Source: Lichenicola sp965198655 (lineage in GTDB: Bacteria; Pseudomonadota; Alphaproteobacteria; Acetobacterales; Acetobacteraceae). From it: DNA of 64,000 nucleotides. Positions 1 through 8,252 of the stretch are shown here, in pieces; positions within the stretch are counted from its first letter, which is position 1; the number at the start of each line of letters is the position of its first letter. The stretch is from NCBI GenBank assembly GCA_965198655.1, contig OZ240668.1, positions 3,224,001-3,288,000 of the forward strand, in the 5' to 3' direction. The notes under the pieces were generated by a model, which was given only the letters and a program-made list of their open reading frames with translations, made no database searches and was not told the DNA's origin. Both the position numbers and the translations under genes were made by a program.

Positions 1-1
1 G

Positions 2-439
2 ATCGAGCACGGACGGATCGTGATCGAGGACCGGCTGCGCGACGTCATCAAGCTGCTGAACGGCGAGATGGTCAGCCCGGCCAAGCTGGAAACCCTGCTG
101 ATGGGCGAGGATGACATCGTCCAGGCCGTGGTCGCGGGCGAAGGCCGGCACCACGTGGTGGCCCTGCTGGTGCCGGCCGAGGACGCCGATCCGGCGGCGG
201 CGGTCCGGCGGGTGAACGCGAAGCTGGCCCGGCCGGAGCAGATCCGGCGCTGGGGCGTCATGCCCGCCGCCACGATCGAGAACGGGCTGCTGACGGCGTC
301 CATGAAGCTCCGCCGCCGCCTGGTGCTGCAGCGACATGCCGCCGAGGTCGACGCGTTGTACGGGTCGGCGGCTAAGGCCAGGGGCCTTGCCCCTGGACCC
401 CATGAAGGGCGAAGCCCTTCAAACCCGATTCTTAAGTAA
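2..439 (+). CDS. Acyl-CoA synthetase / AMP-forming ligase, C-terminal part (5' end outside window)
   Basis: The frame is open from the window edge, so this is the 3' part of a longer gene. The visible protein begins IEHGRIVIEDRLRDVIKLLN and continues with EMVSPAKLE, the typical C-terminal subdomain of long-chain acyl-CoA synthetases (a D-R-x-K/R-D loop followed by G-E-x-V-x-P-x-x-E). It ends with TASMKLRRR, matching the conserved T-x-(S/T)-M-K-x-K/R segment near the C-terminus that carries the catalytic lysine region. Such enzymes activate fatty or aromatic acids with ATP and CoA; the substrate cannot be read from this fragment. The last ~20 residues (from AKARGLAPGPHEG) are encoded by a dispersed palindromic repeat and are not family sequence. 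Confidence 0.75.
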   Translation: MEHGRIVIEDRLRDVIKLLNGEMVSPAKLETLLMGEDDIVQAVVAGEGRHHVVALLVPAEDADPAAAVRRVNAKLARPEQIRRWGVMPAATIENGLLTASMKLRRRLVLQRHAAEVDALYGSAAKARGLAPGPHEGRSPSNPILK

Positions 440-505
440 AAGGGGTCTGGGGCCTCCGGCCCCAGCGGACCGAGCTGCGAAGCAGATCGGTGGGCAGCGC
501 CCTGG
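375..505 (+). repeat. Dispersed palindromic repeat copy R1 (subtype B)
   Basis: A run of imperfect palindromes: CCAGGGGCCTTGCCCCTGG, GAAGGGCGAAGCCCTTC, an AT-rich spacer containing TTCTTAAGTAA, then CTGGGGCCTCCGGCCCCAG. After these comes an alternative arm, CGAGCTGCGAAGCAGATCG, instead of the fourth palindrome of subtype A. Three related copies lie at 4685-4800, 12062-12176 and 32405-32542. The 5' part of this copy is translated as the end of the upstream ligase gene. Confidence 0.85.
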
Positions 506-597
506 ACTTGCTTCCTGGCCAGGCTGTCAAGACCCCGCCATGCAGCGACTCCGGCAACGATCTGGCGTCCGACGCCACCGGAACCTATAGTGAACGG

Positions 598-2739
598 ATG
601 ACGCAGCAGATCGTCATCACCGAGAAGACCAGCCAGGCGAAGGACGTCCGCGCCGCGGTCGGCAACCGCTACGGCCCGATCCTGCCGGCGGAGGGTCACC
701 TGTTCGACCTGCTGGAGCCGGAGCAGGTGGAACCGTCCTGGTCGCGCTGGCGCCCGGTGCTGCTTCGACCGGATGGGCTATACGGCACCAGGCCGGCCGC
801 CGGCGGCAACAAGGCGGCCAAGCTCAAGGCGATCCGCGAGGCGCTGCGCGGCGCGCGCTGCGTCTGGCTCGCCACCGATTGCGACCGCGAAGGACAACTG
901 ATCGGCCAGGAGATCCTGGAGCACTACTGCTACGGCGGCGAGGTGCGCCGGGTGATGTTCACCGCCCAGGACCCGCAGACGATCCGCGACGCGTTCTCCG
1001 CGGCAAAGCCGAACCGGGACTACCTGCCGCTCTACCAGGCGGCGGTCGCGCGGCGGCAGGCGGACCAGATCTATAACCTGTCGCTGACCCGCACCGCCAC
1101 CGTGACCCTGTCGCGCGGCGGCCGTGGCGTGATCGGGGTCGGCCGGGTGAAGACGCCGACGCTGGCGATCGTCTGCCGGCGCGAGGAGGAGATACGCAGC
1201 TTCGTGCCGCAGCGCTATCTCGAGGTGGTGGCGACAGCGACCGCGGAAGGCGGACGGTTCCGGATGCGGCACGCGCCGAAGGATCGCATTGTCGACCGGC
1301 GCGTCGCCGAGGCGATCGCCGCTTTGGCGGACGGCGATCGCGGGCCGCTCGCGGTCCGGGTGGAGGAGAAGCGGCAGGCCCCGCCCCGTCTGCACGACCT
1401 GCCGTCGTTGCAGAAGCTGTGTGCCTCACGCTTCGGCTGGACCGCCGCCCACACGCTGGAGGTGGCGCAGGAGCTGTACGACGGGCAGGGCAAGAAGGTC
1501 ATCACCTACCCGCGCGCGGAAACCCGCTGCCTGCCGGAAGCCCTGATCGGCGACGTGCCGCACGTCATCGCCGGGCTGCGAGCCGGGCAGAGCTTCGCCG
1601 CGATCCCGGTGCCCGACCCGCCGGTGATCCGACGCGGCGCTGGCGGCTGCTTCAACGACAAGGGCCTTGCGGGCGCCAGCCACCACGCGGTGATCCCGAA
1701 CCGCAACACCATCGACACCCTGCGCGCGGTGTGGCCGCGGCTCGGCGCGGACGAGCGACGCCTGTTCGACGTGATCGCCCGCTCCTACCTGGCGGCGATG
1801 ATGCCGGACTTCCGCTACCGCCAGACCACGGCGACGCGGGACGTGGCCGGCCACGCCTTCCGCGCCGTCGGCCGTCAGCCGATCGCGCTCGGCTGGCGCG
1901 CCGCCTATCCCGACTGGCAGCCGGCGGAGGAGACCGGCGAGGACGCGCAGCTGCTGCCCGCCTTGCGCGACGGCGCGGTCGCGGTCCTGTCCGAGCCTGC
2001 GGTCGAGGACAAGGAAACCCGCCCGCCGCCGCGCTACAACGAGGGCACGCTGATCGACGCGATGCAGAACGCCTGGCGCTTCGTCGCCGACGAGGCGCTG
2101 CAGGTCCGGCTGAAGCAGGCCAAGGGCATCGGCACCCCGGCGACGCGTGCCGAGATCCTGCGCGGGCTCAAGGCGCAGGACCTGCTGGTGGTGGAGAACA
2201 AGGCGATCGTGCCGACCGAGCGGGGGCTGGCGCTGCATGCCGTGCTGCGCGAGGCCGACCCGGCTTTGGTCGATCCGGGCGTCACCGCGCAGCTGGAACG
2301 GCTGCTGGACGGAGTACTGGTCGGCGAGACCGCGATGATGGGTGCGATCGACGCGGTCTGCGCGGAGGCGGAGCGGATCATCGGCCGGCTCACCGCGCAC
2401 GGCACCGCCGGTCCGGTCGCTCCCCTGCCCGCTGCACGCGCGGCAACCGGCGCCTCGTCGAAGCCGGGCAAGGCACCCGGGCGGAGCCGGACGTCGCGCA
2501 GCGCGACGCCGTCCAAGCGGGTTGAGAAGCCCGGTGCGAAACCCGTTAGACGGACCAGAGCGGCGAAGGCCGATCCGGCGCGTCGCCAGCCGGACGCGGC
2601 ATCCGGCGACACTCCCCTGCGCATCCCCTACGGCAACAAGGAGACGGCGCAGAAGCTCGGCGCGCGCTACCGCGACGGCGGCTGGTACGCGCCACCCGGC
2701 ATCGACCTGCAGCGGTTCCGCGCGCATGGCTGGCTCTAG
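598..2739 (+). CDS. topB: DNA topoisomerase III (type IA), with C-terminal DUF5710-like tail
   Basis: A 713-residue type IA topoisomerase that passes one DNA strand through a transient break and helps resolve recombination or replication intermediates. The Toprim domain is at the N-terminus (VITEKTSQAKDV, then ATDCDREGQLIG with the acidic D-x-D-R-E-G metal site). The catalytic tyrosine lies in VITYPRAETR. A basic Pro/Ala/Lys-rich linker (about residues 590-670) leads to a final ~40 residues (IPYGNKETAQKLGARYRDGGWYAPPG) resembling DUF5710. The start at 598 is chosen because the Toprim domain begins at once; an in-frame start at 490 would add residues encoded by the repeat. The gene overlaps dinB by 14 bp, so the two are probably co-translated. 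Confidence 0.9.
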   Translation: MTQQIVITEKTSQAKDVRAAVGNRYGPILPAEGHLFDLLEPEQVEPSWSRWRPVLLRPDGLYGTRPAAGGNKAAKLKAIREALRGARCVWLATDCDREGQLIGQEILEHYCYGGEVRRVMFTAQDPQTIRDAFSAAKPNRDYLPLYQAAVARRQADQIYNLSLTRTATVTLSRGGRGVIGVGRVKTPTLAIVCRREEEIRSFVPQRYLEVVATATAEGGRFRMRHAPKDRIVDRRVAEAIAALADGDRGPLAVRVEEKRQAPPRLHDLPSLQKLCASRFGWTAAHTLEVAQELYDGQGKKVITYPRAETRCLPEALIGDVPHVIAGLRAGQSFAAIPVPDPPVIRRGAGGCFNDKGLAGASHHAVIPNRNTIDTLRAVWPRLGADERRLFDVIARSYLAAMMPDFRYRQTTATRDVAGHAFRAVGRQPIALGWRAAYPDWQPAEETGEDAQLLPALRDGAVAVLSEPAVEDKETRPPPRYNEGTLIDAMQNAWRFVADEALQVRLKQAKGIGTPATRAEILRGLKAQDLLVVENKAIVPTERGLALHAVLREADPALVDPGVTAQLERLLDGVLVGETAMMGAIDAVCAEAERIIGRLTAHGTAGPVAPLPAARAATGASSKPGKAPGRSRTSRSATPSKRVEKPGAKPVRRTRAAKADPARRQPDAASGDTPLRIPYGNKETAQKLGARYRDGGWYAPPGIDLQRFRAHGWL

Positions 2740-3850
2740 CGTCGCCGCCGCCGGGACCGGGGGCGACACGATCGCGTCGGCTGTGAGCCACGCGCACCGG
2801 CGCATCATCCACGTGGACATGGATGCGTTCTACGCCTCGGTCGAGCAGCGCGACGACCCGGCGCTGCGCGGGCGTCCGGTGGCGGTAGGCGGCGCGCGCG
2901 CCCGCGGCGTGGTGGCGGCGGCGAGCTACGAGGCCAGGCGCTACGGCGTGCGCTCGGCGATGCCCTCGGTCACCGCGCGCCGGCTGTGCCCGGAGCTGGT
3001 GTTCGTGCCGCCCCGCTTCGACACCTACAAGGCGGTGTCGCAGCAGGTCCGGGGCATCTTCGAGGCCTACACCGAGCTGATCCAGCCGCTGTCGCTGGAC
3101 GAGGCCTATCTCGACGTGACCCGGCCGCTGCGCGACCTGGGCTCCGCCACCGCGATCGCCGCCGAGATCCGCGCCCGGATCCGCGCGGAGACCGGACTGA
3201 CTGCCTCGGCCGGCGTGTCCTACAACAAGTTCCTGGCCAAGCTCGCCTCCGACCAGCGCAAGCCGGATGGGCTGTTCGTCATCACCCCGGCGCGGGGCCC
3301 GGGCTTCGTGGAGGCGCTGGCGGTGGACCGGTTCCATGGCGTGGGCCCGGTGACGGCGGCGAAGATGCGCGGGCTCGGCATCCAGACCGGGCTCGACCTG
3401 CGCGGCTGGACGCTGGAGCGCCTGGTGCGGCATTTCGGCAAGGCCGGACCGCACTACCACGCCATCGCCCGCGGCGAGGACGACCGTCCGGTGGTGACGG
3501 ACCGGCCGCGCAAGTCGCTGGGCTCCGAGCACACCTTTGCCGCCGACGTGTCGGACTGGGACGGCGCCCGCGCCGCACTGGAACCCGCGATCGACAAGGT
3601 CTGGGCCGGCTACCAGAAGGCCGGGCGGCCGGCGCGCACGGTGACGCTGAAGGTGAAGTTCTCCGACTTCCGCATCGTCACCCGGGCGGCCTCGAGCGTG
3701 CAGCCCTTCGCCACCCGGACCGCGCTGGCGGAAGCAGCGATCCTGCTGCTGCGCGGGCTGTTCCCGTTTGAGCGCAGCATCCGGCTGCTGGGGGTCAGCG
3801 TCTCGCGCTTCGAGGCGGCGCCCGCCGCGACGCCCGACCTGTTCGGGTGA
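2726..3850 (+). CDS. dinB: DNA polymerase IV (Y family)
   Basis: A 374-residue translesion polymerase. The catalytic palm motif HVDMDAFYASVEQRDDP and the second acidic motif SLDEAYLDV are intact, followed by a helix-hairpin-helix thumb (VGPVTAAKMRGLGI) and a little-finger domain (LGSEHTFAADV onward). No obvious beta-clamp motif is seen at the C-terminus beyond TPDLFG. The ATG at 2726 lies inside the end of topB; a GTG at 2783 is an alternative start closer to the usual family N-terminus. The pairing with topoisomerase III suggests a small DNA repair/replication unit (inference). Confidence 0.92.
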   Translation: MAGSSVAAAGTGGDTIASAVSHAHRRIIHVDMDAFYASVEQRDDPALRGRPVAVGGARARGVVAAASYEARRYGVRSAMPSVTARRLCPELVFVPPRFDTYKAVSQQVRGIFEAYTELIQPLSLDEAYLDVTRPLRDLGSATAIAAEIRARIRAETGLTASAGVSYNKFLAKLASDQRKPDGLFVITPARGPGFVEALAVDRFHGVGPVTAAKMRGLGIQTGLDLRGWTLERLVRHFGKAGPHYHAIARGEDDRPVVTDRPRKSLGSEHTFAADVSDWDGARAALEPAIDKVWAGYQKAGRPARTVTLKVKFSDFRIVTRAASSVQPFATRTALAEAAILLLRGLFPFERSIRLLGVSVSRFEAAPAATPDLFG

Positions 3851-4018
3851 TCCCCTCACGGGTTCCGTGAGAAGCCCGGACGTGATATGGACGATGATCA
3901 CCATAGCGCCGTGGCACCTGGTCCCTTGTCGTCACGTTCCTCGCGTGACGATGGGGAATTCGGTCGAGCGCACGGTGCCGCGCCCCGGATGCCGGGCGGA
4001 GCAGGAGATGGCAGGCCC

Positions 4019-4675
4019 ATGCTGACCAAGACGGCGACAGAGATCCAGGATGACGACCAAGTGGACGCCCACCCGATAGCCGTCGACGCGTCGGTCGACG
4101 AGGCGGTGTCCACGGAAGCCGAGGACGAGGACGCGTCGGCCGACAGCAGACCGCGTCCCAACCCCGCACGCAAGCCCCGCGACGACGAGCCGTTCGCGGA
4201 AGGCGACCACGTCGTCTACCCGACGCACGGGGTCGGCAAGGTCGAGCGCATCGCCACCGAGGAGATCGCCGGCCACAAGCTGGAGCTGATCCACATCACC
4301 TTCGAGGAGAACCGGATGACGCTGCGCGTCCCGGTGGCGAAGGCAAAGAGTGCCGGCCTGCGCAAGCTGGCGACGCGCAAGCTGTTCGACGAGGCGCTGG
4401 CGATCCTGAAGGGACGGGCGCGGATCAAGCGCACCATGTGGTCCAGGCGGGCACAGGAATACGAGGCCAAGATCAACTCGGGCGACCCGCTGGCGATCGC
4501 CGAGGTGGTGCGCGATCTGCACCGCAACGCCGGCCAGCCGGACCAGAGCTTCTCCGAGCGGCAGATCTACGAGGCGGCGATGGACCGCCTCGCCGCCGAG
4601 CTCGGCGCGCTGGAGCGGATCGACAAGAACGCGGCGGCAGTGAAGCTCGCGGAGTATCTTAAGACCATCGCCTAG
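4019..4675 (+). CDS. carD: CarD/CdnL-family transcriptional regulator
   Basis: A 218-residue protein. After an acidic, low-complexity N-terminus (residues 1-55) comes the CarD RNA-polymerase-interacting domain (FAEGDHVVYPTHGVGKVERI, Tudor-like) and then a helical DNA-binding domain (LDEALAILKGRARIKRTMWSRRAQEYEAKINSG). Family members bind the RNA polymerase beta subunit and stabilise open complexes, notably at rRNA promoters. The ATG at 4019 is preferred over one at 3887 because it follows a GGAG-type ribosome site, and the 44 extra residues look non-coding. The acidic extension is longer than in most alphaproteobacterial homologues. A palindromic repeat follows directly downstream. Confidence 0.9.
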   Translation: MLTKTATEIQDDDQVDAHPIAVDASVDEAVSTEAEDEDASADSRPRPNPARKPRDDEPFAEGDHVVYPTHGVGKVERIATEEIAGHKLELIHITFEENRMTLRVPVAKAKSAGLRKLATRKLFDEALAILKGRARIKRTMWSRRAQEYEAKINSGDPLAIAEVVRDLHRNAGQPDQSFSERQIYEAAMDRLAAELGALERIDKNAAAVKLAEYLKTIA

Positions 4676-4684
4676 ACGCGGCGA

Positions 4685-4800
4685 AGGCCAGGGGCTTTGC
4701 CCCTGGACCCCATGAAGGGCGGAGCCCTTCAACCCCAATTTCTTAAGTAATGGGGTCTGGGGCCGAGGCCCCAGCGGGTCCAGGGCAGAGCCCTGGCCTT
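4685..4800 (+). repeat. Dispersed palindromic repeat copy R2 (subtype A)
   Basis: This copy has all four arms: CCAGGGGCTTTGCCCCTGG, GAAGGGCGGAGCCCTTC, CTGGGGCCGAGGCCCCAG and CCAGGGCAGAGCCCTGG, with the AT-rich spacer TTTCTTAAGTAA. It lies in the gap between carD and the convergent PNGase A gene and could end transcription from either side. Confidence 0.85.
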
Positions 4801-4807
4801 CAGCCTA

Positions 4808-6517
4808 CTAAGGAAGCAGGCCGCCGAGGTCGCACGCGGCGCTGCTGCTCATCGTCGACAGCACGCTGTTGGTGGACGTCTCATGCCGGGTGACGCAGCC
4901 GGTCAGGGTGCTGGCGGACAGGTAGTCCGCGGTGCTGCTGCCGACATGCGACGACACCGATCCGTCCGCCGCCAGGTCCAGCACGTCGGCCGGCGCCACG
5001 GTCTCGCTGATTAGCGAGGCTTCCGCCGGCACTCCGTCCACAAGGCGCGCGGTGCCGTGTTGCAGCGACTGCCGAACCTGCGTGGTCTGCACGGCGCTGC
5101 CGTCGGCGTTGACGATGTAGGCGTAGTGCAGGTCGAGCGGGTAGGAGAAGCTCCGCACCGCGACGGTCTGCTTGCCGGCGGCGGCGGTGGTCACGGTGCT
5201 GATGGTGTCGGTGCGCTGGGTGACGTCCTGGTCGTCCACGCTGGCCGACACGTCGAAGCTCTGGCTGTTGGAGAACCGTCCGGCCTGCGCCACCGTGGTG
5301 GTGACCAGCCCGTGCGAGGTCATCGCGGTGCCGGTGATGGTGTAGTCGTGCTGCGAGGTGGTCAGCACGGTGCCGGTGGCGACGCCGTTGTTCTGCGTGA
5401 TGGTGTTGGTCACCACCGGGGCGGGTGCGGCCAGGGTGTCGCGGGTGACGGCGCCGGACACCCTGCTGCCGCCGTGGTCGAGGAACAGGTAGAGCGTGCC
5501 GGTGACCGAGAAGTACTGGTTCGCACCGGCGACGGACAAGGAGATGGTGTGCGGCCGGCCATCGTCGATGGCGCCGACGAACGGGGTCAGCTCCACCGAG
5601 TAAGGCTTGAACGCCAGGGTCTGCACGCCCGGGATCGGCTCCCAGAGATAGGGGTCGATGCCGCCGGTGAAGATGAACGGGTAGACCGGCGCCACGCCGG
5701 CGGGCATGCCGTCGATCGCCACCTGCCCCTCGCGGAACGCGCCGCCGCCGCAGGTGTCCAGGGTGGTCGCCAGGGCGTTCGGGACGCAGGTGTACCAGAA
5801 CTCGTCGCCCTGCTGGCTCTGCAGCAGCACGTCGAGTCGCGCCCGCTCCACGTTGGTCGGCAGCACGCCGGTGCGGCTCAGCGACTGCGTGCCGTCGTTC
5901 AAGGACACCGTGTCCGCGGTGGGGTCGCTGTTGAGCGGGATCACCAGGTCGGGGGTGGCGGGCGCCGGGTCGCGGGCGGTGGTGGGATAGAACAGCAGGC
6001 TCGATCTGGCGGTGATGGTGCTGGTGTCGGTGCTGTTCTGGTAGTTGGCGATCAGCACGTGGCCGACCTGGCTGGACTCCAGCAGGGCGGTGTCGTCGGT
6101 GACGTCGCGCTCCACATGCCACGACGGCGCCAGGGCGGCGCGGGGCTCGGCGGTGGTGCCGAACAGCAGGTTGACCCCGCCCAGGAAGATGGTGGCGGTG
6201 CGGTCGTACTGTCGCCCGGCGTCGAGCGAGATGTCGGTGCTCAGCACCACCTTGGCCCAGGGGCCGGGACAGGCGGCCGGCGGCGTGAAGGTGAACGGCA
6301 CCGCGCTGGCGCCGAAGCGGGCGTTGCCGAACAGCGTCACCCGGCAGGGCGTCTCGTCCGGATGCGGCACGCCCGGCTCGATCGGCGCCACGTTGCTGCT
6401 GCCGACCGCCGGCTGCGCCAGGGCCGGTCGTGGCAGGGCAGACAGCGGCAGCGCCGACAGCGCGACGGCGGACAGCAACAGGATCCGGGTTGGCACGGTC
6501 GGGACGCGGTGTCGCAT
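4808..6517 (-). CDS. Secreted peptide-N4-asparagine amidase A (PNGase A)-like protein
   Basis: A 569-residue protein with a Sec signal peptide (RILLLSAVALSALPLSALP, cleavage near ALAQP). The N-terminal half carries the pattern of the PNGase A family: GPWAKVVLSTDISLDAGRQYDRTATIFLGG, then TTAEP and WHVERDVTDDTALL. PNGase A enzymes cut the bond between the first GlcNAc of an N-glycan and asparagine in glycopeptides. The C-terminal half is beta-rich and Thr/Ser-rich. ATG 6517 is chosen because it places the signal peptide at the N-terminus; 6550 is an upstream alternative. It is a stand-alone gene after a terminator. Family assignment is from recalled motif resemblance; activity and substrate are inferred. 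Confidence 0.72.
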   Translation of the reverse strand: MRHRVPTVPTRILLLSAVALSALPLSALPRPALAQPAVGSSNVAPIEPGVPHPDETPCRVTLFGNARFGASAVPFTFTPPAACPGPWAKVVLSTDISLDAGRQYDRTATIFLGGVNLLFGTTAEPRAALAPSWHVERDVTDDTALLESSQVGHVLIANYQNSTDTSTITARSSLLFYPTTARDPAPATPDLVIPLNSDPTADTVSLNDGTQSLSRTGVLPTNVERARLDVLLQSQQGDEFWYTCVPNALATTLDTCGGGAFREGQVAIDGMPAGVAPVYPFIFTGGIDPYLWEPIPGVQTLAFKPYSVELTPFVGAIDDGRPHTISLSVAGANQYFSVTGTLYLFLDHGGSRVSGAVTRDTLAAPAPVVTNTITQNNGVATGTVLTTSQHDYTITGTAMTSHGLVTTTVAQAGRFSNSQSFDVSASVDDQDVTQRTDTISTVTTAAAGKQTVAVRSFSYPLDLHYAYIVNADGSAVQTTQVRQSLQHGTARLVDGVPAEASLISETVAPADVLDLAADGSVSSHVGSSTADYLSASTLTGCVTRHETSTNSVLSTMSSSAACDLGGLLP

Positions 6518-6566
6518 GAGCTGGATCCACATGTTGCAACACGCATCCAAGCACGATCGCCGGCCA

Positions 6567-6604
6567 TGAAAAAAGCCCCCGATCTCGCGATCGGAGGCTT
6601 TTCC
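6567..6604. terminator. Intrinsic, possibly bidirectional terminator
   Basis: A hairpin with arms GCCCCCGATC and GATCGGAGGC around a TCGC loop, flanked by AAAAAA on one side and TTTT on the other. It lies just downstream of the Bax-inhibitor gene stop and upstream of the PNGase A-like gene. Confidence 0.8.
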
Positions 6605-6620
6605 GGACCGGATGGGCCGC

Positions 6621-7400
6621 TCAGTTGTTGCTGCTGCGCGTCCCGGTGAGCTGGAGCAGGAAGGTGAACAGGTTGATGAAGGTCAGGTAGAGGGTCAGCG
6701 CGTCGGTGACGCTCTGCTTCGCGGCCCCGTCCACGCCCTGGTAGTAGGCCAGCTGGCCGTAGTTCCACTTGATCCGCTGGGTGTCGTAGGCGGTCAGCCC
6801 GGTGAAGATCAGCACGCCGAGCACGCTCACCATCAGGTAGAGCCCGGGGCTGTGGGTGAAGATGTTGACGAAGCTGGCGATGATGATGCCGAACAGGCCC
6901 ATGAGGAGGAACGAGCCGAACCGGGTCAGGTCGGTCTTGGTGGTGTAGCCCCAGAGGCTCATGGCCGCGAAGGTGCCAGCGGTGATGAAGAACACCCGGA
7001 CGATCGACAGGTCGGCGTACACGAAGAACAGGTTGGTCATGCTCAGGCCCATCGCGGCCGAGAACGCCCAGAACAAGCCCTGCGCCGCCTGCCGCGACAG
7101 CCGGTTGATGCCGAAGCTCAGCACCATCACGAAGCCGAGCGGCGCGATCATGGAGACGAAGCCGAGCATGGTCGGCCGGATCGCCTCCATGCCGTTGGGC
7201 AGCGTCACCGTCTGGTGGAATAAGGCGGAGAGCTGGCTGTGGGCGACGCCGTAGGCGATCAGCCCGGTCAGCACCAGGCCCGACGCCATCCAGTTGTAGA
7301 CCCGCAGCATGTAGGCACGCAGCCCGAGATCCACGGCGCCGGCCTGGACGCCGATTCCGGTCCTGCTGGGGGTGGTCCGATAGTCGGGAACGAACGCCAT
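6621..7400 (-). CDS. Bax inhibitor-1 / YccA-family membrane protein
   Basis: A 259-residue inner-membrane protein with seven hydrophobic segments, beginning at AYMLRVYNWMASGLVLTGLIAY and ending in the family-typical ALTLYLTFINLFTFLLQLTG. The sequence SVLGVLIFTGLTAYDTQRIK is the conserved BI-1 signature with the paired-Asp/Tyr region. Bacterial members are thought to act as pH-gated calcium leak channels or to interact with FtsH (family knowledge). The start at 7400 begins the usual soluble N-terminus. It is monocistronic, with a strong terminator downstream. Confidence 0.9.
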   Translation of the reverse strand: MAFVPDYRTTPSRTGIGVQAGAVDLGLRAYMLRVYNWMASGLVLTGLIAYGVAHSQLSALFHQTVTLPNGMEAIRPTMLGFVSMIAPLGFVMVLSFGINRLSRQAAQGLFWAFSAAMGLSMTNLFFVYADLSIVRVFFITAGTFAAMSLWGYTTKTDLTRFGSFLLMGLFGIIIASFVNIFTHSPGLYLMVSVLGVLIFTGLTAYDTQRIKWNYGQLAYYQGVDGAAKQSVTDALTLYLTFINLFTFLLQLTGTRSSNN

Positions 7401-7608
7401 GGTCTTCGATTCCTGTGGGACCGGGTGATCCCGGCCGTCCTCAGCTATGTTGGAGGTTCCGCCTGCCAGGTCAAGGATGACGCCACCGGTCCGGCCCGCG
7501 ATGGGCGGCCGGCGGCGGCGATTGACCGGCGAAATCGTCGCGGGCACCGTTGCCGGCCGCCGGCGCCGGTTCCGGCGGGTTTCATCCGGAAGGCAGGTGT
7601 CGCTGTTC

Positions 7609-7719
7609 ATGACCAGCGTGCAACACGAGGCCGGGCCGCCGGCGCCGCGGGTCGCGATCATGCTCGCCGTGCTCGCGGCGGTGATGCTCCTGTTTCCGCG
7701 TCGGCCGCCCGCGCGCTGA
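7609..7719 (+). CDS. Possible 36-residue single-pass membrane peptide
   Basis: A short frame (MTSVQHEAGPPAPRVAIMLA followed by VLAAVMLLFPRRPPAR) with one hydrophobic helix and a basic end. Its stop overlaps the thpR start as TGATG, which would allow translational coupling. A purine-rich stretch (GGAAGGCAGG) lies upstream. There is no family recognition, so this may be a leader peptide or chance. Confidence 0.3.
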   Translation: MTSVQHEAGPPAPRVAIMLAVLAAVMLLFPRRPPAR

Positions 7720-8252
7720 TGCGCCTGTTCGTGGCACTCGACCTGCCCTGGACCCTGCGCGAAACCCTGTCCGGCCTGTGCGGCGGCCTGTCCGGAGCGC
7801 GCTGGACGGCGCCGGAAAACCTGCACCTGACGCTCCGCTTCATCGGCGAGGTCCGTCGCGACCGCGCCGAGGAGGTGGACCTCGCCCTTCATGCGCTGCG
7901 CGGCCGGCGCTTCGAGCTGTCGGTGTCGGGCACCGGCGTGTTCGAGCGCAGCGGCCGGCCCAGCGTGCTGTGGGCCGGGATCGTCCGGTGCGAGCGCCTC
8001 GACCACCTGCAGAACAAGATCGAGACCGCCCTGCAGCGCGCCGGGGTGCCGCCGGAGCGGCGCCGGTTCCAGCCGCACATCTCGCTGGCCCGGGTGGACG
8101 CGGTGGCAGAGCCGTCGCTTGCCGGCTGGGTGCAGAGCCACAACCTGCTTCGCACCAGACCGGTGTTGATCGACAGCTTCACGCTGTTCAGCTCGCAGCC
8201 CGGTCCCGATCAGCCGGTCTACACCGCGGAGGTCGACTATGAACTGGAATGA
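7719..8252 (+). CDS. thpR: RNA 2',3'-cyclic phosphodiesterase
   Basis: A 177-residue 2H-phosphoesterase. The two catalytic H-x-T/S-x motifs are present as HLTLRF (about residue 28) and HISLAR (about residue 123). MRLFVALDLP is the usual N-terminus. The enzyme opens 2',3'-cyclic phosphates on RNA ends and can ligate tRNA halves in vitro (family knowledge). The end overlaps the following PCuAC-like gene by 14 bp, suggesting co-expression. Confidence 0.9.
   Translation: MRLFVALDLPWTLRETLSGLCGGLSGARWTAPENLHLTLRFIGEVRRDRAEEVDLALHALRGRRFELSVSGTGVFERSGRPSVLWAGIVRCERLDHLQNKIETALQRAGVPPERRRFQPHISLARVDAVAEPSLAGWVQSHNLLRTRPVLIDSFTLFSSQPGPDQPVYTAEVDYELE

Noticed and set aside
490..597. Upstream in-frame start for topoisomerase III
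   Set aside because: It would add 36 residues partly encoded by repeat R1; the Toprim domain begins immediately at 598.
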